NCBI GenBank assembly: GCA_003223995.1
Contig: QHYA01000162.1
Location: forward strand, 1 to 8,484
Length of the DNA: 8,484 nucleotides
From: Acidobacteriota bacterium
GTDB lineage: Bacteria; Acidobacteriota; Polarisedimenticolia; QHYA01
Reading direction: 5' to 3'
Part shown: positions 1-5,919 of the stretch, in pieces
Layout of the letters: every line of letters begins with the position of its first letter
Numbering within the stretch: the first letter of the stretch is position 1
Made by a program: the position numbers and the translations under genes
Notes under the pieces: generated by a model
What the model saw: the letters and a program-made list of their open reading frames with translations, nothing else
The model's database searches: none
What the model was told of the DNA's origin: nothing

Positions 1-2814
1 CTGCGCGACGTGGACGTGGACATCCCGCGAGGGCGCCTGACTGTCCTGACAGGGGTCTCCGGCTCGGGAAAATCCTCCCTGGCGTTCGACACGCTCTACG
101 CCGAGGGGCAGAGGCGCTATGTCGAATCGCTGTCCACCTACGCGCGGCAGTTTCTCGAGCGGATGGAACGGCCGGACGTGGACGCGATCGAAGGGATCCC
201 GCCAGCGGTCGCCATCCGGCAGGCCGCCCCCGCCGCCGGAGGGCGCTCGACGGTCGGCACCGTCACGGAGATCCAGGATTACCTGAGGCTCCTGTGGGCG
301 AGGATCGGGAAGACCTGGTGCCTGAAGTGCGGGCGGCCGGTGGAGGTCGATACGGTGGACAGGATCGCCGAGCGCTTCCTGGCCGCCGGCGGCGGAGAAA
401 GGCGGCCCGCATCGCGCCTGCTGATCTGCTTTCCCGTCGATGCCTCCGCCGTGCTGAAGACGGTGACGCCCGCCGAGTTCCTGGACGATCTCCGGGCCAA
501 CGGCTTCCAGAGGATCAGGATCGATGGGCGGATGATGACGATCGACGAGGCGCGCAACGCGCGGCTCACGCGCCGCTGCCGCCTCGCTGTCGTCGTGGAC
601 CGGCTGGCCGGGAGGGAGGAATCGCGCGGGCGCCTCACCGAATCGCTCGAGACGGCCTACCGCTTCGGCCACGGCCGGTGCTTGATCGTCGAGATGGACG
701 GGCAGGGCGCCGTGCGCGGGGAGCATCCTTTCTCCAGCGATCTGCACTGCGCCGCCTGCGACATCGGCTACCGCCGGCCGACGCCGGCCTTCTTTTCCTT
801 CAATTCCCCTCTCGGCGCCTGTCCGTCCTGCCAGGGCTTCGGTCGCTCGATCGAGCTGGACATGAACCTCATCGTCCCGGACCCCGGCAAGACGCTGAAG
901 CAGCGTCCGATCGAGCCATGGAACTTCCCGTCCTACTCGGGAGCCTACGACGATCTGGCGCGGGCCGCGCGAAGGCGGAAGGTTCCTCTGGATGTTCCCT
1001 ACGCCGAGCTGAGGCCGGAGCACCGGCGATGGGTCGACGATGGGGACGACCATTTTTACGGGATCAACGGATTCTTCCGCTGGCTGGAGTCGAAGACCTA
1101 CAAGGTCCACGTGCGCGTGTTCCTCTCGCGCTTCCGCACGTACCGCCCCTGCGTTGATTGCGGCGGGGCAAGGCTGCGGCCGGAAGCTCTCGCCGTCAAG
1201 CTGAAGGGCCTCGACATCGCGCGCGCCGCCTCGATGACGACGGCGGGCGCGCAGGAGTTCTTCGCGTGCCTGGAGCTGTCGCCCATGGAGGAGGAGATCG
1301 CCCGGCCGATTCTGGCCGAGATCCGCAAGCGGCTCGCTTACCTCGTGGACGTCGGACTGGAGTACCTGACGCTGGACCGGCTCTCTCGCACCCTCTCGGG
1401 AGGAGAGGCCCAGCGCATCCACCTCGCCAGCGCCCTCGGCTCGGGCCTCGTCGGGACGCTCTACGTCCTCGACGAGCCCTCGATCGGCCTGCACCCGCGG
1501 GACAATGACCGCCTCATCCGGATCCTCCAGTCCCTGCGCGACCTCGGAAACACCGTCGTTGTCGTCGAGCACGACCCGGCGCTGATCAGGGCCGCGGACT
1601 ACGTGATGGACCTCGGGCCTGGGGCGGGAGAGCGAGGGGGGCGCGTTGTCGCCGCGGGCCGCCCCGAGGAAATCGCGGCCTGTGAGGATTCGCTGACCGG
1701 GCAGTACCTGACCGGTTGGAAGAGCGTGCACGTTCTCCCCAGAAGGCGCAAGGCGGCCGCGGGTCGATGGGTCGTCATCGAAGGGGCGCGAGCGAACAAC
1801 CTGAAGAACATCACGGTGAGATTCCCCCTGGGGGCGCTCTGCTGCGTGACGGGGGTGTCGGGCTCGGGGAAATCCAGTCTCGTGAGCGACACGCTCTACC
1901 CCGCGCTGCGCCGGGCGAAGGGGGAGAACCCGCGCGAGGTCGGCCCGCACGACCGCGTCCTGGGCGTGGAGAAGATCGACGGGGTCGTGCTGGTGGATCA
2001 ATCCCCCATCGGCCGGACGCCCCGCTCGAATCCGGTCACCTACATCGGCGCCTTCACGGAGGTGCGCGAGGCCTTCGCGGCCACGGACGCCGCCAGGGCC
2101 CTGGGTCTGAAGCCGGGAGATTTCTCGTTCAACCGTCCGGGAGGGCGCTGCGAGACGTGCCAGGGACAAGGAGTCGTGACGGCCGAGATGCACTTCCTGG
2201 CCGACGTGACCCTTACCTGCGAGGCGTGCGGCGGGACGCGATACAACCAGAGCACCCTCGCCGTGCGGCTGTGGGGCAGGTCCATCGCGGATGTTCTCCA
2301 GATGACCGTCCGGGATGCGATGTGGTTTTTCAGGGACCGCCCGGCCCTTGTCAAGAAGCTGGAAAACCTCGTGGAGGCAGGCCTCGGCTATCTCCGTCTC
2401 GGCCAGGCGGCCACCACGCTCTCCGGGGGAGAGGCGCAGCGGTTGAAGCTCGCGGAGGCGATCTCGCGGGGACAGGGCCGGACCCTTTACCTCTTCGACG
2501 AGCCGACGACGGGGCTGCACCTCGATGATGTCGCCACGCTGCTGTCCTGTTTCAACCGGCTGCTCGAGCGGGGCCACTCGGTGATCGTGGTCGAGCATCA
2601 CCTGGATGTCATGAGGGCGGCCGATTGGATCATCGATCTCGGCCCCGAAGCGGCCGAGGCCGGAGGGCGGGTGGTCGCGACCGGGCCCCCGGAGGCTGTC
2701 GCGGCCTGCCCCGGATCCATCACCGGATGCTACCTTGCCCCTCTTCTCGATGGACACGAGCAACAGAAGGCAAGCGAGGCTGGCGGTGTGGCGCCCGCAC
2801 GCGGATCGTCATAA
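1..2814 (+). CDS. uvrA: UvrA, excinuclease ABC subunit A (5'-truncated by window edge)
   Basis: This is the damage-recognition ATPase of nucleotide excision repair; it works as a cytoplasmic dimer that loads UvrB on damaged DNA. The visible 937 residues carry two ABC ATPase halves. Half one has Walker A GVSGSGKSS (about 18-26), signature LSGGE (465-469) and Walker B YVLDEP (488-493). Half two has Walker A near 617-625, LSGGE (807-811) and LFDEP (831-835). Zinc sites are C250/C253/C274/C277 and C717/C720/C740/C743, with further CxxC pairs at 107/110 and 384/387. Residues of about 120-235 match the UvrB-binding domain. The frame is open to base 1, and the family normally has about 20 more residues before the first Walker A, so the GTG at base 10 is not the start. 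The segment at about 285-380 (motifs EPWNFPSY and FYGINGFF) differs clearly from the E. coli protein, so a UvrA paralogue is possible. The family assignment is certain. Confidence 0.97.
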   Translation: MRDVDVDIPRGRLTVLTGVSGSGKSSLAFDTLYAEGQRRYVESLSTYARQFLERMERPDVDAIEGIPPAVAIRQAAPAAGGRSTVGTVTEIQDYLRLLWARIGKTWCLKCGRPVEVDTVDRIAERFLAAGGGERRPASRLLICFPVDASAVLKTVTPAEFLDDLRANGFQRIRIDGRMMTIDEARNARLTRRCRLAVVVDRLAGREESRGRLTESLETAYRFGHGRCLIVEMDGQGAVRGEHPFSSDLHCAACDIGYRRPTPAFFSFNSPLGACPSCQGFGRSIELDMNLIVPDPGKTLKQRPIEPWNFPSYSGAYDDLARAARRRKVPLDVPYAELRPEHRRWVDDGDDHFYGINGFFRWLESKTYKVHVRVFLSRFRTYRPCVDCGGARLRPEALAVKLKGLDIARAASMTTAGAQEFFACLELSPMEEEIARPILAEIRKRLAYLVDVGLEYLTLDRLSRTLSGGEAQRIHLASALGSGLVGTLYVLDEPSIGLHPRDNDRLIRILQSLRDLGNTVVVVEHDPALIRAADYVMDLGPGAGERGGRVVAAGRPEEIAACEDSLTGQYLTGWKSVHVLPRRRKAAAGRWVVIEGARANNLKNITVRFPLGALCCVTGVSGSGKSSLVSDTLYPALRRAKGENPREVGPHDRVLGVEKIDGVVLVDQSPIGRTPRSNPVTYIGAFTEVREAFAATDAARALGLKPGDFSFNRPGGRCETCQGQGVVTAEMHFLADVTLTCEACGGTRYNQSTLAVRLWGRSIADVLQMTVRDAMWFFRDRPALVKKLENLVEAGLGYLRLGQAATTLSGGEAQRLKLAEAISRGQGRTLYLFDEPTTGLHLDDVATLLSCFNRLLERGHSVIVVEHHLDVMRAADWIIDLGPEAAEAGGRVVATGPPEAVAACPGSITGCYLAPLLDGHEQQKASEAGGVAPARGSS

Positions 2815-2847
2815 GCCGTGCGGGGCCCTCTGGGCGGAATCCGGAAC

Positions 2848-3870
2848 ATGCCTCGCTTGGTGACCCTCCGCCGCCTTCTCATTGCTGCCGGGATCGTTGC
2901 AGGCGCCGCGGTGCTCGCCGCAGGGATCCTCCTTTTCTCTGTGTGGCGGTCGGTGCGCACCGGCGCCCTGCTCGAGCCGGAGGCGCTCGCGGGGCCCGAT
3001 ACCGTGGCGCTGCTCAGCTTCACCGTGCGCACGGACGATCCGGGCGTGGCGGCGGCCCTGGTCCATCTCCAGGAGATGGAATCCCGCAGGAAGCATTCGC
3101 GGTTGCCGCCCTGGGCACGCTGGCTGCTGGCGGGAAGCGGGGGAGGCTCCCTCTCGCCGCAGGCGGCTGCGGTCATGCCTTTGCGCATTCTGGCTTCTCT
3201 CGACCGAGCGGAGGACGGTCATGAATGGGGCGTCCTCGTCCTGTCGCTTTCGAGATACTCGGATCGGATCCGATCCGTTCTCGGAACCGATCCAGGGAAA
3301 ACTCGCCACGGCGTCGCCGTCGCGACGCCGAAGAACCCCCGCGATCCCTATGCGGCGCTCGCAGGCAACAACATCGTTCTGTCGGGGAGTGAGGCTGGGC
3401 TCGACCGGGCGATCGACCGTCTCGCGGGAGACGACCAGCCGAGCGAGCTGTACCGCACGGCGTCCGAGGCCGCACCGCGGCGCGCGGCGGGATTCGCCGT
3501 CGTCCTGAATCCCGGCGACCGTCTCGAGCGAATGGCCCACGAGGCGCTGGGAAAGTATGGGATCGAGGCCCTCTCGCAGGGACAGCCGACACGGCTGCTC
3601 CCCAGGGACCTTCTCGCTTCCGGCTTCTCACTGGATCTCGTCGATGCCGATCGAGCCCGCGTCGAAGGAGCATTCCTCTTTGCCGACGATCACGCAGCCG
3701 CCGAAGGAGAGCGCTGGGTTCGTCGCGGCTTGCCGGTGTCGATCGCTTTGCTGGGACTGGAGCCGGAGCTGAAGCTGCGGCGCGACGGGCATACGCTGCA
3801 TGTCAACGGGACGCTGAGAGGTCTCGACGCGCTCTGGGACCGCCTGCTCGCGGGCCGCCTCTTTCCCTGA
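2848..3870 (+). CDS. Single-pass membrane-anchored protein of unknown function
   Basis: I do not recognise this 340-residue protein. It has a short basic N-terminus (RLVTLRR), one strong hydrophobic segment at about 10-33, then Arg-containing residues and a long soluble region, so it is probably a signal-anchored protein with its body outside the cytoplasm. The body includes a stretch like LAGNNIVLSGSEAGLDRAID (about 171-190). This recalls the repeated checks for a value to display seen in DUF3352-type surface proteins, but the resemblance is weak. I chose the ATG because it places the hydrophobic segment as a normal signal anchor; a GTG at 2818 is in frame but has no ribosome binding site. 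The ATG itself has only a weak GGCGGAA upstream. The gene begins 33 bases after the uvrA stop, so it is likely transcribed with uvrA. Nothing in its sequence points to DNA repair. Confidence 0.85.
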   Translation: MPRLVTLRRLLIAAGIVAGAAVLAAGILLFSVWRSVRTGALLEPEALAGPDTVALLSFTVRTDDPGVAAALVHLQEMESRRKHSRLPPWARWLLAGSGGGSLSPQAAAVMPLRILASLDRAEDGHEWGVLVLSLSRYSDRIRSVLGTDPGKTRHGVAVATPKNPRDPYAALAGNNIVLSGSEAGLDRAIDRLAGDDQPSELYRTASEAAPRRAAGFAVVLNPGDRLERMAHEALGKYGIEALSQGQPTRLLPRDLLASGFSLDLVDADRARVEGAFLFADDHAAAEGERWVRRGLPVSIALLGLEPELKLRRDGHTLHVNGTLRGLDALWDRLLAGRLFP

Positions 3871-3912
3871 TACAAGAATCCATAGAGGATATTGCGGGTC
3901 GTCTTGGCAACC

Positions 3913-3935
3913 GGGCAGCCGGGGCGGCTTGTCCC
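3913..3935 (+). terminator. GC-rich hairpin after the uvrA-membrane protein pair
   Basis: GGGCAGCCG pairs with CGGCTTGTCCC around a GGG loop. The stem has about nine base pairs, with one bulged T and one G-U pair. It lies 43 bases after the stop of the preceding gene and before the next promoter, a fitting place for a terminator. No run of T follows, so factor-independent termination is not demonstrated. Confidence 0.3.
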
Positions 3936-3945
3936 AGCGTCCGTC

Positions 3946-3960
3946 TCCCCACTATGGGGA
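3946..3960 (+). other. Short hairpin TCCCC-ACTAT-GGGGA
   Basis: This is a perfect 5-bp inverted repeat with a 5-base loop, 17 bases upstream of the proposed -35 element of the small basic protein. It could be part of the upstream gene's transcript end or an operator for the following promoter. Its short length makes chance plausible. Confidence 0.25.
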
Positions 3961-3977
3961 AACTCTGAGGACTACTA

Positions 3978-4005
3978 TTGAATGGTCGAATCACTATGCT
4001 ATGAT
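3978..4005 (+). promoter_or_regulatory. Candidate sigma70 promoter for the small basic protein
   Basis: TTGAAT (3978-3983, 4 of 6 matches to TTGACA) is followed after 16 bases by TATGAT (4000-4005, 5 of 6 matches to TATAAT). It sits in the most AT-rich stretch of the window, directly ahead of a gene with a strong ribosome binding site. Initiation would fall near 4012 and leave a leader of about 55 bases. This is a prediction from sequence only. Confidence 0.5.
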
Positions 4006-4035
4006 TGCTGCTATCAAGGTGGAAGGAGTTGCGTC

Positions 4036-4134
4036 GTGACTCTCATGTTCGTTTTGGAGGTCTCCTCATGCCTAGGCGCCGGAATCGCTCCAGCCGCATC
4101 CAGAAGGCAGCAAAGACCGCCATTGCCGCGATAA
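4036..4134 (+). CDS. Possible leader peptide overlapping the basic protein
   Basis: An AAGGAG (4023-4028) lies 7 bases before a GTG that opens a 32-codon frame, with an in-frame ATG at 4045. The frame runs across the ribosome binding site and start of the next gene in a different frame and stops at 4132-4134. The predicted peptide begins VTLMFVLEV and ends in an Arg/Pro-rich tail, most of which is the out-of-frame reading of the basic gene. Translation of this frame could modulate access to the downstream start. It may equally be a chance ORF beside a chance purine run. Confidence 0.25.
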   Translation: MTLMFVLEVSSCLGAGIAPAASRRQQRPPLPR

Positions 4135-4400
4135 GGAACCTCGCCAACTCGATCGAAGACCTCGGGGCTGCTATCCCCGCCGCCGTCGCGGCAGGCAGAA
4201 ACCAGATGCGAGGTCGCGGGGGGACGCGGCGTCGAAGGAGGCTGTCCGCCAAGGCCAAGGCATTCCTCAAGCTGCAGGGCCAGTACCTCGGACTGATGCG
4301 TCACCTGCCTCAAAGGCAGCGCGCGAAGGTGAAGGCCCTCAAAGCAAAGAAGGGCTACCCGGCCGCGATCAAGGAAGCGGTGAGACTCAGAGTCCGGTAG
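4068..4400 (+). CDS. Small, very basic, probably nucleic-acid-binding protein
   Basis: This is a 110-residue protein unusually rich in Arg and Lys. It has a basic N-terminus (PRRRNRSSRIQKAAK), a mostly helical, Ala-rich stretch (about 13-43), an Arg/Gly linker with five consecutive Arg (about 48-58), and a C-terminal helical region with FLKLQGQYLGLMRHL (66-80) and AKVKALKAKKG (86-96). I know the C-terminal pattern only as a conserved uncharacterised type (K-L-Q-G-x-Y-x-G-x-x-R, then K-x-x-K-G); I cannot name the family. The charge pattern and flexible linker suggest a nucleoid-associated or other DNA/RNA-binding role, which is inference. The start is well set: GGAGG (4056-4060) lies 7 bases before the ATG. 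An in-frame TTG at 4005 would fall inside the promoter. The gene is monocistronic, with its own promoter and a convergent neighbour. Confidence 0.8.
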   Translation: MPRRRNRSSRIQKAAKTAIAAIRNLANSIEDLGAAIPAAVAAGRNQMRGRGGTRRRRRLSAKAKAFLKLQGQYLGLMRHLPQRQRAKVKALKAKKGYPAAIKEAVRLRVR

Positions 4401-4412
4401 AGGCCCGCCTCG

Positions 4413-4430
4413 GCCGGCATGAGAGCCGGC
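4413..4430. terminator. Hairpin in the convergent intergenic region
   Basis: GCCGGC-ATGAGA-GCCGGC forms a 6-bp all-GC stem 13 bases after the stop of the basic protein gene. It could end transcription from either side between the two converging genes. There is no T tract on either strand, so the assignment is weak. Confidence 0.3.
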
Positions 4431-4473
4431 GGAAGCGTTGCTTCTCGGTCCTGGCGAACCTCTCCGCGAAGGG

Positions 4474-4513
4474 CGTCATGTCTGCCCGATGACGTCTACA
4501 TTTGATGACGTCA
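4474..4513. repeat. CGTCAT/ATGACG repeats at the convergent junction
   Basis: GATGACGTC occurs twice (4488-4496 and 4504-4512), 16 bases apart, and an inverted CGTCAT lies at 4474-4479. The second copy includes the perfect palindrome TGACGTCA (4506-4513), which contains the stop codon of the minus-strand thioredoxin gene. The copies can pair with each other to form alternative 6-bp hairpins. This fits a bidirectional transcript end or a binding site; the function is unknown. Confidence 0.4.
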
Positions 4514-5167
4514 CCTGGCGTGCGCTTTCTGGCGGGGGCGGCCGTCCGCTTCTCGCTTGTCGGCCCCGATCGCCTCGCCGATGCGGTTGAGAAGCGTTTC
4601 CGGCGGGATGGATCCCATCAGTTTCTGTTTGGCTCGCCCCTGAGCGTCCAGAATGATGATGTAGGGTATCGGCCCGGGGAGATCGAACGCCTCTCCGAGA
4701 GGCTCGGGGTCTCCCTCGTAGTAGAAGGTGTCGTACGAAACCCGGTGCCGCCGAAGGAACTCGGCCACCTTTTCCCGCCCGCGCTTCGGATCGCCCGCCG
4801 TCAGCCCGTCGAGCGAGACCCCCATGACGGCCAGCTTCTCGGCTCGGAAGCGCTGGAGCGCTTCATTGAGCGTGGGGGTCTCTTCCACACAGGGGGCGCA
4901 CCAGGTGGCCCAGAAGGCCAGGATCACCGGGTGGCCGTGCTGCTCCCGCAGCCAGCGGTGAAGGTCGGTGAGAGACCCCGAATGAAATCGGCCCGGCGGC
5001 GGCGCCCCAGATGAGGCGCCGGCGAAAAGAGCCAGGACAAGCAGCGCAACCGCGCGGGTTGCCATGCGCGCCGGCACGCTGAGAATCGACCCTGCGACCG
5101 GGGCACCGGAACTATCCTTCCGGCGCATCGGCAACGCCTGATCGCTGCGGGCGACAGGAGCGCTCAT
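4511..5167 (-). CDS. TlpA/ResA-like exported thioredoxin
   Basis: This is a 218-residue thiol-disulfide oxidoreductase of the TlpA/ResA kind, expected to be anchored in or exported across the inner membrane and to reduce or exchange disulfides in client proteins. A hydrophobic stretch, VALLVLALFAG, lies at about 39-49. The redox centre is FWATWCAPC with C90 and C93, and the cis-proline loop is PGPIPYIIILD. These are the diagnostic features of the fold. The start is the ATG with GGGAG 8 bases upstream, 37 bases after the stop of the redoxin gene. It gives an unusually long 34-residue segment before the signal sequence; an ATG at 5065 would give a compact signal peptide but lacks a ribosome binding site. 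The gene is last in a probable operon with the redoxin and the isomerase. Its exact redox partner cannot be read from sequence. Confidence 0.9.
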   Translation of the reverse strand: MSAPVARSDQALPMRRKDSSGAPVAGSILSVPARMATRAVALLVLALFAGASSGAPPPGRFHSGSLTDLHRWLREQHGHPVILAFWATWCAPCVEETPTLNEALQRFRAEKLAVMGVSLDGLTAGDPKRGREKVAEFLRRHRVSYDTFYYEGDPEPLGEAFDLPGPIPYIIILDAQGRAKQKLMGSIPPETLLNRIGEAIGADKREADGRPRQKAHAR

Positions 5168-5204
5168 GGGTTGTGCTCCCGAGCGCGGGCCGCGAGAGAC
5201 CCCT

Positions 5205-5837
5205 TCATGCCTTCCTCTTGATCGAGCAGCCGAAGTTGCGGGTTCTGGCTTCGGGCGGCGCCTGGCCCGCCAGCAGGGCATCGAGCGCCTGTCGGAGATA
5301 GGGCTTGACGCCGGCCGGCTCCTTCGCCCCGTTGTCGATCGCGCCAACGTAGCGGATCGTTCCGGAAGGATCGAGGACGAAAATGTGAGGGGTCGTCTGA
5401 GCTCCGAAACGGTCCGCAACCTTCGAGCCGGGATCGATCACGACAGGGTAGGGAAGCGGCGTCTTCTCCAGGTATTGCCGGACGTCCTCCGGCCCCTCGG
5501 TTTGATTGGACATGACCGCAAGGACCTTCACCCCTTTGCCTTCGTAGTCGCCGGCGATGGCCTTCAGCTTGTCCTCGTATCCTCTGGAGAAGGGGCACTT
5601 GGTGGACCAGAAATCCACGATCACGAGCTTTGAGCCTTTCAGCAGAGATTGGAGCGAGTGTTCCACACTGGTGGAGTCCTTCAGCGTGAAATCCGGTGCG
5701 GTGACGCCTGGTTCCAGACTCGACGCCCCTGGGCCGCCCTCGGGGCTTGCTTGGGAGGTCGAGGGTCCGGCGGCGGGAAGCAGCGCGCCGGCGATGAGAG
5801 TGAACAGGATGAGCTGTGCCAGGGTGTTCCGATTCAT
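5205..5837 (-). CDS. Exported redoxin (AhpC/TSA-thioredoxin-like family)
   Basis: This 210-residue protein has an N-terminal signal peptide (about 1-30, hydrophobic LAQLILFTLIAGALL) and a redoxin domain that starts at GVTAPDFTLKD. The active site is DFWSTKCPFS, so only one Cys (C81) sits in the usual loop, followed by the RGYEDKL helix. The cis-Pro is at P150 (TTPH). A second Cys, C204, lies in the C-terminal tail GCSIKRK. This arrangement matches a thioredoxin-like family common in planctomycete and acidobacterial genomes, where homologues end in GCTIKWK. C204 may act as the resolving Cys; that is inference. The chosen ATG has AAGGAG 10 bases upstream and yields a proper signal peptide; a start 13 codons earlier is possible but less good. 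The gene lies between the isomerase and the TlpA-like gene, with short gaps on both sides. Confidence 0.9.
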   Translation of the reverse strand: MNRNTLAQLILFTLIAGALLPAAGPSTSQASPEGGPGASSLEPGVTAPDFTLKDSTSVEHSLQSLLKGSKLVIVDFWSTKCPFSRGYEDKLKAIAGDYEGKGVKVLAVMSNQTEGPEDVRQYLEKTPLPYPVVIDPGSKVADRFGAQTTPHIFVLDPSGTIRYVGAIDNGAKEPAGVKPYLRQALDALLAGQAPPEARTRNFGCSIKRKA

Positions 5838-5919
5838 GCGGTTTCTTCTCCTTGAGAAATATGCTTGCGTTCGCATCCTTCAGGACAACGTTCCCCAGCC
5901 GCGATGCTCCTGCAGCCGG

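Noticed and set aside
294..1157. Long plus-strand open frame inside uvrA (287 residues)
   Set aside because: Arg/Gly/Ala-rich shadow of the GC-rich uvrA frame, with no domain and no ribosome binding site.
2818..2847. GTG start for the membrane protein 3 bases after the uvrA stop
   Set aside because: No ribosome binding site, and it adds ten residues ahead of a well-placed ATG and signal anchor. Not excluded.
2809..3540. Minus-strand open frame opposite the membrane-protein gene (243 residues)
   Set aside because: Composition is typical of an antisense shadow, and the plus frame has a clear hydrophobic segment and protein-like sequence.
5168..5419. N-terminal extension of the TlpA-like frame by 84 residues
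   Set aside because: It overlaps the 3' end of the redoxin gene and has shadow composition; the ATG at 5167 has a good ribosome binding site.
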